DNA of 64,000 bases from Gammaproteobacteria bacterium (GTDB lineage Bacteria; Pseudomonadota; Gammaproteobacteria; SZUA-152): positions 131,090-195,089 of the forward strand of contig JAOUJW010000003.1 of NCBI GenBank assembly GCA_029882975.1, written 5' to 3'. A program made the translations under genes and the position numbers. The notes beneath the pieces are model-generated. The model had not been told where the DNA came from and did not search any database. It worked only from the letters and a program-made list of their open reading frames with translations. Below, in pieces: positions 18,674 to 28,636 of the stretch (its first letter is position 1; each line of letters opens with the position of its first letter).

Positions 18674-19987
18674 ATGAATATTCAAAGACTTAATACCCAG
18701 GACGGAGAGTTTTGGCGGAACCTGGAAGAGCTGTTAGCTTGGGACGTGGTCTCTGATGATGAAGTAAACTTAACGGTGCTGGATATATTGCGCGAGGTGC
18801 GAAATCGTGGTGATGACGCTTTGTTGGAGTATACCAACAAGTTTGATCGCACCGATGCGAAAAGCATGGCAGACATGGAAATTTCGCACAAGCGCTTACA
18901 GCAGGCTCTGGACGCCATTCCAGAGAATCAGCGCCAAGCCTTAATGCTGTCCAAAGAGCGTGTGCGCGTGTATCACGAAAAGCAAGTACAGGGCGATTGG
19001 CAGTTTGAAGAGCCCAATGGTACGGTGCTGGGTCAAAAAGTAACTCCGCTGGATCGAGTTGGGCTTTATGTTCCGGGTGGCAAGGCGGCTTATCCCTCGT
19101 CAGTGATAATGAATGCGGTACCGGCTAAAGTGGCCGGCGTTTCCGAGCTGATCATGGTGGTACCCACACCCTTGGGAGAAGTGAACGAATTGGTGTTGGC
19201 TGCGGCTGCCATTTGTGAAGTGGACCGGGTATTTGCGATCGGTGGAGCCCAGGCTATCGGCGCATTGACCTACGGTACCAGTTCTGTCCCTAAGGTGGAT
19301 AAAATCGTGGGGCCGGGCAATATATATGTGGCTACTGCGAAACGCATGGTTTTCGGCCATGTTGGCATCGATATGATAGCCGGGCCGTCTGAAATATTGG
19401 TGATTTGCGACGGAAAAACCGATCCGGATTGGATTGTGATGGACTTGTTTTCTCAGGCTGAACATGATGAAGATGCGCAGGCCATCTTGGTGTGTCCGGA
19501 TCAGGACTTTTTGGATGAAGTGGATGCCCGTATCAAGAAGCACCTGCAAACGATGGAGCGTGTGGATATCATGCAGGTCTCACTGGGAGACCGGGGCGCC
19601 TTAATTAAAGTCAAAGACATGACGGAAGCGGTGAAAGTGGCCAATTTTATTGCTCCCGAGCATTTGGAGTTGTCGGTTGAAGACCCGCAGGCCCTGCTTC
19701 CGGAGATTCGTCACGCCGGCGCCATTTTCATGGGGCGTTATACAGCGGAAGCGCTGGGTGATTATTGTGCCGGACCCAACCATGTGTTGCCCACATCAAG
19801 AACAGCGCGATTTTCTTCTCCCTTGGGAGTTTACGATTTTCAGAAGCGCTCCAGCATCATTATGTGTTCGCCTCAGGGCGCATCGGAGCTGGGCAAAACC
19901 GCCTCCATATTGGCTCGAGGAGAGGGTTTGACCGCGCACGCGCGATCCGCTGAATACCGAATTCAGCCTGATTCCGACAAAACTTAA
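18674..19987 (+). CDS. hisD: HisD, histidinol dehydrogenase
   Basis: A 437-residue Zn-dependent NAD enzyme doing the last two oxidations to histidine. Conserved blocks include [54 protein letters not shown] (Zn and catalytic region) and [18 protein letters not shown]. Length matches the family. 31 bp after hisG, 5 bp before hisC. Confidence 0.97.
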   Translation: MNIQRLNTQDGEFWRNLEELLAWDVVSDDEVNLTVLDILREVRNRGDDALLEYTNKFDRTDAKSMADMEISHKRLQQALDAIPENQRQALMLSKERVRVYHEKQVQGDWQFEEPNGTVLGQKVTPLDRVGLYVPGGKAAYPSSVIMNAVPAKVAGVSELIMVVPTPLGEVNELVLAAAAICEVDRVFAIGGAQAIGALTYGTSSVPKVDKIVGPGNIYVATAKRMVFGHVGIDMIAGPSEILVICDGKTDPDWIVMDLFSQAEHDEDAQAILVCPDQDFLDEVDARIKKHLQTMERVDIMQVSLGDRGALIKVKDMTEAVKVANFIAPEHLELSVEDPQALLPEIRHAGAIFMGRYTAEALGDYCAGPNHVLPTSRTARFSSPLGVYDFQKRSSIIMCSPQGASELGKTASILARGEGLTAHARSAEYRIQPDSDKT

Positions 19988-19992
19988 GTCCG

Positions 19993-21072
19993 ATGGATTC
20001 CCAGGAAAAAGTTTTACGCTGGATCCGCCCTTCGATTCGGGCTCTCAGCGCTTACCATGTGCCGCCCGCGCAAGACCTGATTAAGCTGGATGCTATGGAG
20101 AATCCCTATGTGTGGCCGGAGGAAATGAAGCAACAATGGCTGCAACGGATGCAGGGGGCTTGTCTTAACCGCTATCCGGATCCGTCTGCACAAGGTTTAA
20201 AAACACAGGTGCGGCATGCTTTCCAGGTCCCGGAGGGGATGGATATCATGTTGGGTAATGGATCTGATGAACTGATCCAAACTCTGTGTCTGGCTGCGGG
20301 TGGGCAGGGTCGTAAGCTGGTTTCTGTTGAACCCGGATTTGTGATGTACCGAATCATTGCCACTATTGCTGCAATGGAGTACGTGCCGGTAGATTTGAAG
20401 GAAAATTTCGAATTGGATTTACCGCGATTTTTAGTTGCAGTGCAGCAGCATGACCCGGCGCTTATTTTCATTGCCTATCCCAATAACCCCACCGGTAATC
20501 GGTTCGATGAAGCTGCTATTTTGCAGATTATTGAAGCCAGTAATGGTTTGGTGGTGGTTGATGAAGCTTACTTCGCTTTCTGCGGTCACAGCTTTATGCG
20601 TCATCTGCAGGGATACCCCAATTTACTGGTTATGGGGACTGTATCCAAGCTGGGTCTGGCGGGTTTGCGTTTGGGATTCCTGGCTGGAAACCCGGTTTGC
20701 ATGCAGGAACTGGAAAAAATTCGTTTACCTTATAATATTAATGCTCTGACCCAGCTCAGTGCGGAGTTCGCGCTGGAACATAAATCGGTTCTGGACGGCC
20801 AGACCCAACAAATTGTGCGGGACCGAGAGCAGCTGTTTAAACAACTACAGAGTATGGACGGTATAGAGTGTTTTCCCAGCTCCGCCAATTTCCTGTTATT
20901 TCGTACCCAACAGGCCGAGGCGCAGCAGGTATTTGAACGACTATTGGATCGCGGCGTGTTGATCAAAAATTTGTCCGCAGCAGGGCCATTATTGAGCCAA
21001 TGTCTGCGGGTGACTGTGGGGACAGAAGCGGAAAACCAGCAGTTCATATCTGCCTTACAGGCGAGCTTGTAG
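19993..21072 (+). CDS. hisC: HisC, histidinol-phosphate aminotransferase
   Basis: A 359-residue class-II PLP aminotransferase. KLDAMENPYVWPEEMK at the N-terminus, YPNNPTGN (substrate Asn), VVDEAYFAF and the Schiff-base Lys in TVSKLGLAGLRLGFLAG are all present. It converts imidazole acetol phosphate to histidinol phosphate with glutamate. Confidence 0.96.
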   Translation: MDSQEKVLRWIRPSIRALSAYHVPPAQDLIKLDAMENPYVWPEEMKQQWLQRMQGACLNRYPDPSAQGLKTQVRHAFQVPEGMDIMLGNGSDELIQTLCLAAGGQGRKLVSVEPGFVMYRIIATIAAMEYVPVDLKENFELDLPRFLVAVQQHDPALIFIAYPNNPTGNRFDEAAILQIIEASNGLVVVDEAYFAFCGHSFMRHLQGYPNLLVMGTVSKLGLAGLRLGFLAGNPVCMQELEKIRLPYNINALTQLSAEFALEHKSVLDGQTQQIVRDREQLFKQLQSMDGIECFPSSANFLLFRTQQAEAQQVFERLLDRGVLIKNLSAAGPLLSQCLRVTVGTEAENQQFISALQASL

Positions 21073-21160
21073 TCGCGGGCACCGTTGAGCCGAGTGGATT
21101 CAAGGTTTAGAATGGCTCTACCGAAAGCCTATTGTTTTATTACTAAATGAGGATGCCATA

Positions 21161-21775
21161 GTGGCAAACAAGAGTGACAACCGGGTTGAACGTAAAGCGT
21201 CAGTAGAACGTGCGACTTTGGAAACCCAAATTAAGGTTGAACTGAACTTAGATGGCAAAGGCGAGGCGCGCTTAAAAACCGGTGTACCCTTTCTGGAGCA
21301 CATGCTGGATCAGGTCGCTCGTCATGGAATGATCGATTTGGAGATTGAAGCCAAGGGCGATCTGCATATTGATGCCCACCACACGGTGGAGGATATTGGT
21401 ATTACCCTGGGACAGGCTTTTGCGCAAGCTGTGGGCGATAAAAAAGGCATTCGGCGTTACGGTCATGCCTATGTGCCCCTGGATGAGGCTTTATCCCGTG
21501 TGGTGATCGACTTCTCCGGCAGGCCGGGTTTGGAGCACCGCGTGGCTTATCCCCGTGCGGCTATTGGTACCTTTGATGTGGATTTGTTTCACGAGTTTTT
21601 TCAGGGTTTTGTGAATCACGCCAAGGTGACTTTACATATTGATAATATTCGTGGCGACAATGCTCACCACATTGCGGAAACCGTATTTAAGGCCATGGGT
21701 CGCGCTGTGCGGATGGCGTTGGAGCTGGATGAACGCATGGGTGGGATAATGCCTTCCACAAAAGGTAGTCTCTAG
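21161..21775 (+). CDS. hisB: HisB, imidazoleglycerol-phosphate dehydratase (monofunctional)
   Basis: A 204-residue IGPD with the duplicated Mn-binding motifs [11 protein letters not shown] and [12 protein letters not shown]. It lacks the N-terminal histidinol-phosphatase domain of the E. coli bifunctional HisB, so that step needs another protein. GTG start with GAGGA upstream. Confidence 0.96.
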   Translation: MANKSDNRVERKASVERATLETQIKVELNLDGKGEARLKTGVPFLEHMLDQVARHGMIDLEIEAKGDLHIDAHHTVEDIGITLGQAFAQAVGDKKGIRRYGHAYVPLDEALSRVVIDFSGRPGLEHRVAYPRAAIGTFDVDLFHEFFQGFVNHAKVTLHIDNIRGDNAHHIAETVFKAMGRAVRMALELDERMGGIMPSTKGSL

Positions 21776-21855
21776 GTGCGCAGGTTTGCGATGCCGGGTG
21801 GCGGGTGGATGGCTCGCGGTAACTGGTTAATCCCTGGATAATCGACGTATACAAG

Positions 21856-22500
21856 ATGAGTAAAATAGCCGTTATTGATTATGGCATGGGGAATCTCCAT
21901 TCTGTTGCCAAAGCGCTGGAACATGTGACCCATACTCCCATAGTGGTTACTGCAGACAGTAAAGAAATCCTCGCAGCGGACCGTGTGGTGTTACCGGGTG
22001 TAGGTGCTATGCGTGATTGCATGGGGGAGATTCGACGCTTGGAATTAGACCAAGTCATTCTTCGTTGTGCTCGTGAAAAACCTTTCCTGGGGGTTTGTGT
22101 GGGTATGCAGGCACTGCTGCAGCACAGCACAGAAAACGACGGTGTGGAATGCCTGGGGATTTTTGACGGCACTGTGCAAGCTTTTGGGGCGGACTTGCAG
22201 GACCCGTTGAGCGGTGAGAAGTTAAAAGTACCTCACATGGGCTGGAATCAGGTACATCAGGCAGTCTCTCATTTTATGTGGCGAAATATTCCTCAGGATG
22301 CCCGGTTTTACTTTGTGCACAGCTATTTTGCACAACCTGCTACTCCCGAGCCTATCGCCGGGTCCAGTGTTTACGGTTTTGCGTTTGCTGCTGCCTTAGC
22401 TCGGGATAATATATTTGCGGTGCAGTTTCACCCGGAAAAAAGTCAGCATGACGGTTTGGCCTTATATGCTAATTTTGTGGAATGGGATGGGCAAAGTTAA
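21856..22500 (+). CDS. hisH: HisH, glutamine amidotransferase subunit of IGP synthase
   Basis: A 214-residue class-I amidotransferase with nucleophile Cys in [13 protein letters not shown] and the His-Glu pair in [12 protein letters not shown]. The N-terminus [18 protein letters not shown] and PHMGWNQV are HisH-specific. It feeds ammonia to HisF. 80 bp after hisB. Confidence 0.96.
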   Translation: MSKIAVIDYGMGNLHSVAKALEHVTHTPIVVTADSKEILAADRVVLPGVGAMRDCMGEIRRLELDQVILRCAREKPFLGVCVGMQALLQHSTENDGVECLGIFDGTVQAFGADLQDPLSGEKLKVPHMGWNQVHQAVSHFMWRNIPQDARFYFVHSYFAQPATPEPIAGSSVYGFAFAAALARDNIFAVQFHPEKSQHDGLALYANFVEWDGQS

Positions 22501-22573
22501 TGCTGATGAATATTGTTTCAATGCACTGCTTGTTTAACGCTGAATTCTTTAATGCTGCCAGAGGAGCCGGATC

Positions 22574-23320
22574 ATGTTATTAATCCCCGCCATTGACCTG
22601 AAGGATGGCAAATGTGTGCGTTTGCGTCAGGGGAGAATGGAAGACGACACGGTGTTTTCGGACGATCCGGTAGCGATGGCCAGGCAGTGGGTGGATGCGG
22701 GGGCCAGACGTTTGCATCTAGTGGATCTGAACGGGGCTTTTGCCGGTAAGCCGGTCAATGGGGATGTGGTAGCTCAGATCGTCAAAGCCTGTCCTGACAC
22801 ACCGGTGCAGGTCGGCGGCGGTATCCGCGATGAAGATACGATTCAATCCTATCTGGATCTGGGAGTGCAGTATTGTATTATCGGTACGAAAGCGGTTAAT
22901 GCTCCGCACTTCGTTTCCGACATTTGTCTCAATTTTCCAGGGCACATTATCGTGGGACTGGACGCTAAAGATGGCAAAGTGGCTATCGACGGCTGGTCCA
23001 AGTTGTCTCGTCACGATGTGATTGATATGGCTCAAAAGTTTGAACAGGACGGCGTGGAAGCCATCATCTACACGGACATTAGCCGCGACGGCATGATGAC
23101 CGGCGTGAATACCGAATCCACCGTTAAGCTGGCGCAGTCCATACATATCCCGGTTATCGCCTCTGGAGGGATTACCAATCTGGACGATGTGCGCGCTTTA
23201 TGCGCTGTGGCGGATGAGGGCATATTGGGTGCTATAACCGGCCGTGCTATCTATGAAGGGTCTTTAGATTTCGCTGCGGGCCAGGCATTGGCGGATGAAC
23301 TGTGTGCAGGAAAAGATTAG
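22574..23320 (+). CDS. hisA: HisA, ProFAR isomerase
   Basis: A 248-residue TIM barrel with [17 protein letters not shown] (catalytic Asp), [11 protein letters not shown] (phosphate loop), [15 protein letters not shown] and [12 protein letters not shown] (second acid). AGAGGAG ribosome site 8 bases before the ATG. Confidence 0.96.
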   Translation: MLLIPAIDLKDGKCVRLRQGRMEDDTVFSDDPVAMARQWVDAGARRLHLVDLNGAFAGKPVNGDVVAQIVKACPDTPVQVGGGIRDEDTIQSYLDLGVQYCIIGTKAVNAPHFVSDICLNFPGHIIVGLDAKDGKVAIDGWSKLSRHDVIDMAQKFEQDGVEAIIYTDISRDGMMTGVNTESTVKLAQSIHIPVIASGGITNLDDVRALCAVADEGILGAITGRAIYEGSLDFAAGQALADELCAGKD

Positions 23321-23363
23321 GTGTACATGTGATGTGTGTTCGGTGTACAAGGGTTATGTGGCT

Positions 23364-24137
23364 ATGGGGTTAGCAAAACGAATCATTCCCTGTCTGGATG
23401 TGGACAACGGCCGTGTGGTGAAGGGTGTTCAATTTGTCGATATTCGCGATGCCGGTGACCCGGTAGAGATTGCCAAACGCTATGATGAGCAAGGTGCGGA
23501 TGAACTGACTTTTTTGGATATTACCGCAAGTTCCGATCAGCGTGAAACCATGGTACATGTAGTGGAAGAGGTCGCAGGGCAAGTGTTTATTCCACTCACG
23601 GTTGGCGGTGGTATACGGGAACCGGCTGATATTCGGCGTATGTTGGTTGCCGGTGCCGATAAAGTGGCTATCAACACAGCTGCAGTATTCAATCCTGAGT
23701 TTGTGAAAGTTGCGGCTCAAAAATTCGGTTCCCAATGTATCGTTGTGGCTATCGACGCAAAACGGGTTTCGGCAGAAGGTGAAGCATCGCGCTGGGAGAT
23801 ATTTACTCACGGAGGCCGCAAAGGCACGGGTATAGACGCAGTACAATGGGCGGAGAAAATGGTGGCTTATGGAGCGGGTGAAATTTTGTTGACCAGCATG
23901 GACCGGGATGGCACCAAAGTCGGTTTTGATCTGGAACTGACCAGAGCCATCAGTGACGCAGTTTCGGTACCGGTAATTGCGTCCGGTGGAGTGGGAACCT
24001 TGGACCATTTGGTGGACGGCATTAAGCAAGGACATGCTGACGCAGTGTTGGCAGCCAGTATTTTTCATTTTGGCGAACATACCGTGGGGGAGGCCAAGCA
24101 AGCTATGGCGGCCCAGGGCATTGAAGTGCGTTTGTAG
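23364..24137 (+). CDS. hisF: HisF, cyclase subunit of IGP synthase
   Basis: A 257-residue TIM barrel. [19 protein letters not shown] carries the first catalytic Asp, [15 protein letters not shown] the second; [15 protein letters not shown] and [12 protein letters not shown] are phosphate loops. The frame is open to 23295, which would overlap hisA, but homology starts at the ATG at 23364, preceded by AAGGGTT. Forms the ammonia-channelling complex with HisH. Confidence 0.96.
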   Translation: MGLAKRIIPCLDVDNGRVVKGVQFVDIRDAGDPVEIAKRYDEQGADELTFLDITASSDQRETMVHVVEEVAGQVFIPLTVGGGIREPADIRRMLVAGADKVAINTAAVFNPEFVKVAAQKFGSQCIVVAIDAKRVSAEGEASRWEIFTHGGRKGTGIDAVQWAEKMVAYGAGEILLTSMDRDGTKVGFDLELTRAISDAVSVPVIASGGVGTLDHLVDGIKQGHADAVLAASIFHFGEHTVGEAKQAMAAQGIEVRL

Positions 24138-24151
24138 CAGGTGAAAATGGG

Positions 24152-24541
24152 ATGTCGAAAACGGCTTGGTTGGAAGAAATAAAGTGGGCTGAGGACGGCC
24201 TGTTGCCCGTGATTGCCCAGGATCATCACAGCGGCAAAGTTCTCATGTTTGCCTGGATGAATCGAGAGTCTTTGCAGCTCAGTATCGCTGAGGGACGAGC
24301 CATCTATTGGTCTCGTTCCCGTGGGCGCCTATGGCGCAAAGGTGAGGAATCGGGACATGTGCAGCTCATCAAAGACGTGCGTCTGGATTGTGATAATGAC
24401 GTTTTGTTATTGAGTGTGGAGCAGTTGGGCGAGATCGCTTGTCACACCGGGCGCCAAAGTTGCTTTTATAAACAGCTGCAAGATGGGCAATGGCAAAGCG
24501 TGGAGCCAGTGTTAAAAGACCCGGCGCAAATTTACAAGTAA
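24152..24541 (+). CDS. hisI: HisI, phosphoribosyl-AMP cyclohydrolase
   Basis: A 129-residue Zn enzyme with [19 protein letters not shown] (DxDxD metal site) and [12 protein letters not shown] (Cys ligands). Encoded separately from hisE, as in many beta- and gammaproteobacteria; E. coli has a fusion. 14 bp after hisF. Confidence 0.96.
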   Translation: MSKTAWLEEIKWAEDGLLPVIAQDHHSGKVLMFAWMNRESLQLSIAEGRAIYWSRSRGRLWRKGEESGHVQLIKDVRLDCDNDVLLLSVEQLGEIACHTGRQSCFYKQLQDGQWQSVEPVLKDPAQIYK

Positions 24542-24605
24542 TGTGAAGCCCCGGCTGACATTACGGTGATACAAACCTGATAGTAGGCAGACATTTGAAT
24601 TACTC

Positions 24606-24926
24606 ATGAGCGACATACTGAAACAATTGGCCCAAGTGCTGGAACAACGTAAACAGGCTCCGGCGGACAGCTCCTACGTGGCAGGTTTGTACGCTAAAGG
24701 TCTGGATAGTATTTTAAAAAAAGTCGGGGAAGAGTGCGCTGAGACGATTGTCGCGGCTAAAAATGGTGACCCGCAGCAGATTATCTACGAAACTGCGGAT
24801 TTATGGTTTCATACCCTGGTGATGTTGGCCCAGGCGGGATTAGGGCCGGATCATGTATTGAAAGAATTGGACCGGCGGTTCGGTTTGTCCGGTTTGGATG
24901 AAAAGGCTGCCCGGGAGAAAAAATGA
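24606..24926 (+). CDS. hisE: HisE, phosphoribosyl-ATP pyrophosphatase
   Basis: A 106-residue all-alpha MazG-like protein with [18 protein letters not shown] and [14 protein letters not shown], the paired metal-binding acidic helices of HisE. Last his gene; its stop overlaps the hinT start by 4 nt. Confidence 0.95.
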   Translation: MSDILKQLAQVLEQRKQAPADSSYVAGLYAKGLDSILKKVGEECAETIVAAKNGDPQQIIYETADLWFHTLVMLAQAGLGPDHVLKELDRRFGLSGLDEKAAREKK

Positions 24927-25258
24927 GCGATTGCCTGTTTTGCAACATTGTTGCCGGAACCATTCCCTCGGATATTGTATTTGAAGACGAGCAACTTATC
25001 GTTTTTAAAGATATTTATCCCAAGGCTGATGTACATTTGTTGGTGATCCCGCGGATTCATATCGGCAGCCTCAATGATCTGGAACAGGAGCACGATCCGC
25101 TGGTTGCGCATATGTTGCGTGTGTTGCCTCGTGTGGCTCGGGAGCAGGGGTTGGAGAGTGGCTTTCGTACGGTCATCAACACCGGCCCCGCCGGCGGCCA
25201 GGAAGTGTATCATTTGCACTTCCATTTGCTGGGCGGTCAAGCCATGTCATTTGGTTGA
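24923..25258 (+). CDS. hinT: HinT-like HIT-family nucleotide hydrolase
   Basis: A 111-residue HIT protein, purine nucleoside phosphoramidase family. [19 protein letters not shown] is the N-terminus; the catalytic histidine triad is [10 protein letters not shown]. It is coupled to hisE (ATGA overlap). Confidence 0.95.
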   Translation: MSDCLFCNIVAGTIPSDIVFEDEQLIVFKDIYPKADVHLLVIPRIHIGSLNDLEQEHDPLVAHMLRVLPRVAREQGLESGFRTVINTGPAGGQEVYHLHFHLLGGQAMSFG

Positions 25259-25286
25259 GTTAAGAGTTTATTATCGGAGAAAAGTT

Positions 25287-25520
25287 ATGGGTATTAGTAT
25301 TTGGCAGCTCCTTATCATTTTGTTAATCGTGCTGGTGTTGTTTGGAGCTAAACGACTGCGCAATATAGGTGGTGATTTGGGTGCTGCAGTGAAAGGCTTT
25401 CGTGGCGCCCTAAAAGACGGTGACGAGGAAAACAAAGCCAATCCAGACCGCATTTCGGCCGAAAAAGACGGTCATGTGATTGAAGGCGAAGTGACCTCTA
25501 AAGAGAAAGACAAGGTTTAG
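25287..25520 (+). CDS. tatA: TatA, twin-arginine translocase pore subunit
   Basis: A 77-residue protein: one membrane helix ([18 protein letters not shown]), the [14 protein letters not shown] hinge and amphipathic helix, then a charged tail. The frame is open upstream to 25074, inside hinT; the ATG at 25287 has GGAG 7-10 bases before it and starts at the family N-terminus. Confidence 0.95.
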   Translation: MGISIWQLLIILLIVLVLFGAKRLRNIGGDLGAAVKGFRGALKDGDEENKANPDRISAEKDGHVIEGEVTSKEKDKV

Positions 25521-25538
25521 TCCCGCGGCCTGCCTGTT

Positions 25539-25904
25539 ATGTTTGATGTCGGTTTTTGGGAGCTGGCGCTTATCGCGGTAGTCGCTCTGGTAGTCATTGG
25601 CCCGGAGAAGCTACCCACGGTGGCCCGTACCGCGGGTTATTGGATTGGTCGGGCTAAACGTTTTGTGGCTGATGTGCAGGATGATATCCGCCGTGAAGTG
25701 GATAAGTCCGAGGAACTCAAGCGTCTTTTGGAAGAGCAATCCAAAGTGAAAGAGCTGCATGAAATCATCGAAAATACCGTGGACGAGACCCGGAAAAGTG
25801 TTTCCGTTAATGCCCAGCTACCGCCTCATAAGCCGGAGCCCATGCCGTCCGCTTCGGTTGCTGAGGATGGCGCCAAGCCAAATAGCATTGAATCCAAACC
25901 ATAA
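25539..25904 (+). CDS. tatB: TatB, twin-arginine translocase receptor subunit
   Basis: A 121-residue protein with the TatB N-terminus MFDVGFWELALIAVVALVVIG containing the conserved Glu, then PEKLPTVART and a long amphipathic/charged helix. Longer acidic tail than TatA. 18 bp after tatA. Confidence 0.94.
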   Translation: MFDVGFWELALIAVVALVVIGPEKLPTVARTAGYWIGRAKRFVADVQDDIRREVDKSEELKRLLEEQSKVKELHEIIENTVDETRKSVSVNAQLPPHKPEPMPSASVAEDGAKPNSIESKP

Positions 25905-25946
25905 TTCTTTAATCATGTTGTTTTAAGTGTCCAGGTTCCTATACCA

Positions 25947-27026
25947 ATGACTACACAGCAGTTTCCGCCACCATTGGAGCAACCTTTTGTGGCTCATTTA
26001 GTTGAGCTGCGGGACCGTTTATTGCGCATTGTTGTGGCGGTATTGCTCGTGTTTTTAGCCTTATTTGCCTTCGCTAATGAGTTGTACACATTTGTCGCGG
26101 AACCGCTAATGCGACATATGCCGGAAGGCACAAGTATGATTGCGACAGAAGTGGCGTCACCGTTTTTAACGCCATTCAAATTGACCTTGGTGGCGTCCAT
26201 ATTTATTTGTATTCCTTTTATTTTGTATCAGGGGTGGGCCTTTATCGCTCCCGGTTTGTACCAAAATGAGCGGCGCTTGGTCATGCCTCTCTTGGTGTCC
26301 AGCACGTTTCTGTTTTACCTGGGGATGGCTTTTGCGTACTTTGTAGTGTTCCCGCTAGTGTTTGGTTTTTTAACAGGAATAGTGCCCACCGGTGTGGAAA
26401 TGATGACAGATATTAGTCGGTATCTGGATTTCGTGTTGAAAATGTTTTTTGCTTTTGGGTTTGCTTTTGAGGTACCCATTGCCACCATATTGGTTATTTG
26501 GACCGGTCTGGCCACAGCCCAAAGCCTGGCCCAAAAGCGCCCCTATATTATTGTGGCCGCTTTTGTAATCGGTATGTTGCTGACACCGCCGGATGTCATT
26601 TCGCAAACTCTGTTGGCCTTGCCGATGTGGATATTGTTTGAGTTAGGGCTGATAATGTCGCGGTTGTATACCAAGCCGCAGCAGGAATCCGATGATACTG
26701 TAGCGGCCGCGGTTGCTGGAAATGCCATGACAACTCCGAATGTTGATGATCTTTCTGAAAATCTTGTGGTGGACGAATCTGCCACGGACGATGCCGATAA
26801 CGAAGAATATCGTGAATTATCGGATGAGGAAATGGATGCGGAGTTAGATCGAATTGAGGCCGAAGACGACGCCTGGGATGATGAGCCGGCCGAGGAACCG
26901 CACCAAGAGTATGAGCCGCTTCCTGAGAATATGGCGGACGCAGACGCAGACGCAGACAAAAACACAGAAACAGACAAAAACACAGATAAAAACGGGGACG
27001 GCACCGACGCCCCTAAAACCAATTGA
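25947..27026 (+). CDS. tatC: TatC, twin-arginine translocase core, with a long acidic C-terminal tail
   Basis: A 359-residue protein. Residues ~10-240 are the six-helix TatC core (FVAHLVELRDRLLR near the N-terminus, FAFGFAFEVP, LLTPPDVISQTLLALPMW). A ~115-residue tail, not found in typical TatC (about 250 residues), is very rich in Asp and Glu and closes with DADADADKNTETDKNTDKN. The tail is predicted cytoplasmic and disordered. Confidence 0.94.
   Translation: MTTQQFPPPLEQPFVAHLVELRDRLLRIVVAVLLVFLALFAFANELYTFVAEPLMRHMPEGTSMIATEVASPFLTPFKLTLVASIFICIPFILYQGWAFIAPGLYQNERRLVMPLLVSSTFLFYLGMAFAYFVVFPLVFGFLTGIVPTGVEMMTDISRYLDFVLKMFFAFGFAFEVPIATILVIWTGLATAQSLAQKRPYIIVAAFVIGMLLTPPDVISQTLLALPMWILFELGLIMSRLYTKPQQESDDTVAAAVAGNAMTTPNVDDLSENLVVDESATDDADNEEYRELSDEEMDAELDRIEAEDDAWDDEPAEEPHQEYEPLPENMADADADADKNTETDKNTDKNGDGTDAPKTN
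26934..26995 (+). repeat. Low-complexity GACGCA/ACAGACAAAAAC repeats in the tatC 3' end
   Basis: Three to four copies of a GCAGAC-like hexamer (26934-26957) are followed by imperfect copies of ACAGACAAAAACACAG (to 26995). They encode DADADAD and KNTETDKNTDK. Both are in frame, so length variation between strains is plausible. Confidence 0.75.
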
Positions 27027-27051
27027 TGCTATAAACGATAAGGTGAGAAAT

Positions 27052-27348
27052 ATGACTAGATTAGTCCAATGCGTGGTATTGAAAGCTGAGGCTGAAGGCC
27101 TGGATCGTCCGCCACACCCCGGAGAGCTGGGGCAGCGGATTTTTGACAACGTTTCCAAAGAAGGTTGGAAAAAATGGCTGGAACGACTCACCATTATCAT
27201 TAATGAAAATGGACTGAGTTCCGCCGATGAAGGCAATTTGCAGCTCATCGAGGAACATATGCGTGGGTTTTTATTTGAGGAAGGTGAATTCGGAGGATTG
27301 CCCGCCGGGTTTCAACCCGCTGGTCGGGCGGGCGGCGGTAAAAAATAA
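27052..27348 (+). CDS. yggX: YggX, Fe(2+)-trafficking / oxidative-damage protection protein
   Basis: A 98-residue protein matching YggX across its length: VQCVVLKAEAEGLD, PPHPGELGQRIFDNVSKEGWKKW and LIEEHMRGFLFE. The single Cys (C7) matches the family Cys. It protects Fe-S enzymes in enterics. Start at 27052 has AAGGTGAG upstream; the frame is open further into tatC but homology begins here. The C-terminus adds a Gly/Ala tail. Confidence 0.94.
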   Translation: MTRLVQCVVLKAEAEGLDRPPHPGELGQRIFDNVSKEGWKKWLERLTIIINENGLSSADEGNLQLIEEHMRGFLFEEGEFGGLPAGFQPAGRAGGGKK

Positions 27349-27367
27349 CCGTTTCTGCGCAGTTTGA

Positions 27368-28630
27368 CTACCGTGTTGAGCCGGTTATTTTCCACAAAGG
27401 GTCAACAACCACTTTGAGTTGGGCGTGAGCTTGCCGTAAGGCTTGCTCAACGACCGCCGGGTTTTCGCCCCGAGCAAAAATGAAACCCAAGTAGCTGGCA
27501 GCATCCGGTAAGCAGTTCAATTCATGGCCTTCGCGAACGGAAATAATAACTTCTTGAATGAGTGGCGTGTTTTGCGCGGCCAGAACGCCTTCCACACGCC
27601 GTAAAATGCCGGGCTTAGGCGTAGGAATCATTAAAACACCTACACTGTGCTCCATAGGCTTTATGTCCAAGGGGGTTGCCGTGGCGTAGCTGATCACCAA
27701 TTCTTCCAGGCTGTGCCCGGTGCCGTATTCCAATAAACGGGCACATTCTCCTCCAATGGTACGGGCTGCGAGTTCGAGGATCCAGGCTTCGTCATCGAAT
27801 AGTCGCAATTCGGCGTGCACGGGACCGGTCACCAAGCCATAGGCACTGCAGGCTTGTTGTACCCGTTTCAGTATATGTGTTTGCATCGACTGGGGCAGGC
27901 GTGAGGGGGTGACATAATAGCTTTCCTCAAAATACGGCCCTGTAAGCGGTTCGGGTTTGTCGAAAATGGCCAGGGGTATGAGGCAACCGTGATGCAGCAA
28001 GCCTTCTACCGCCACTTCCGCGCCATCAATGTATTGTTCCAACAGGGCGGTATGGCGGAGCTCTTCGTCGTGTTCGTGGCGCAAAATGCGCTGTAGGATC
28101 TCACAGGCTTGTAAAAAACTGTCTCTATCATTGACTCGTATGACCCCGCGGCTGGCGGACATGCCCAATGGTTTAATCACGGCCGGCAAGGGAAAATCGA
28201 TGATTTGCTCAATGAGTGGCTGAATCAGGGAGATTTTTTTAAACTGGGGTACCGGTAGATCGTGTTGTTTCAGGATTTGCCGGGCCAGATCCTTGCGTCG
28301 GGCAATGCGGGCGGATTGGGGTGGGTTATGCGGCAGTTGCAGTTGCTGTGCTATTTTAGCTGCCATTTCCACCGTAAAGTCATCCGTGGCCACAACCCCG
28401 CTAAAATGATGTTGTTCATGAGACTTCAGTATTTTTTCCAGACTGGCGGGAACGTCATCGAATTGGATATGTAGGCCGGATGCAATTTCGGCGATTAAGG
28501 AGTGTTCTCCTTCCGAAGCAATTTCGATGGGGATACGGCGACGTTTTGCGGCTTCTATGTAGGCTGCTGTGCGGTAGCTATTGGGTGGGGCGATTAACAG
28601 TAATCGCCCCGGTACAGTCGGATCATTCAA
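27368..28630 (-). CDS. ATP-grasp ligase (carboxylate-amine ligase type)
   Basis: A 420-residue protein. A Rossmann-like N-terminal domain (LLLIAPPNSYRTAAYIEAAK) is followed by an ATP-grasp fold with ARRKDLARQILKQHDLPVP, the nucleotide-binding VIKPLGMSASRGV, EQYIDGAEVAVEG and the Mg site LELAARTIGG. Layout fits the BL00235-type dipeptide-synthesising or purine-like carboxylate-amine ligases. The C-terminus resembles the L-amino-acid ligase lid (GVLMIPTPKPGILRRVEGV). Substrates unknown. It may be co-transcribed with the A-type carrier upstream, which stops only 6 bp before its ATG. Confidence 0.85.
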   Translation of the reverse strand: MNDPTVPGRLLLIAPPNSYRTAAYIEAAKRRRIPIEIASEGEHSLIAEIASGLHIQFDDVPASLEKILKSHEQHHFSGVVATDDFTVEMAAKIAQQLQLPHNPPQSARIARRKDLARQILKQHDLPVPQFKKISLIQPLIEQIIDFPLPAVIKPLGMSASRGVIRVNDRDSFLQACEILQRILRHEHDEELRHTALLEQYIDGAEVAVEGLLHHGCLIPLAIFDKPEPLTGPYFEESYYVTPSRLPQSMQTHILKRVQQACSAYGLVTGPVHAELRLFDDEAWILELAARTIGGECARLLEYGTGHSLEELVISYATATPLDIKPMEHSVGVLMIPTPKPGILRRVEGVLAAQNTPLIQEVIISVREGHELNCLPDAASYLGFIFARGENPAVVEQALRQAHAQLKVVVDPLWKITGSTR

Positions 28631-28636
28631 ACGAGC

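Noticed and set aside
26543-27022. Ser-rich minus-strand frame over the tatC tail
   Set aside because: Antisense of the Asp/Glu-rich tail; composition is explained by the repeats.
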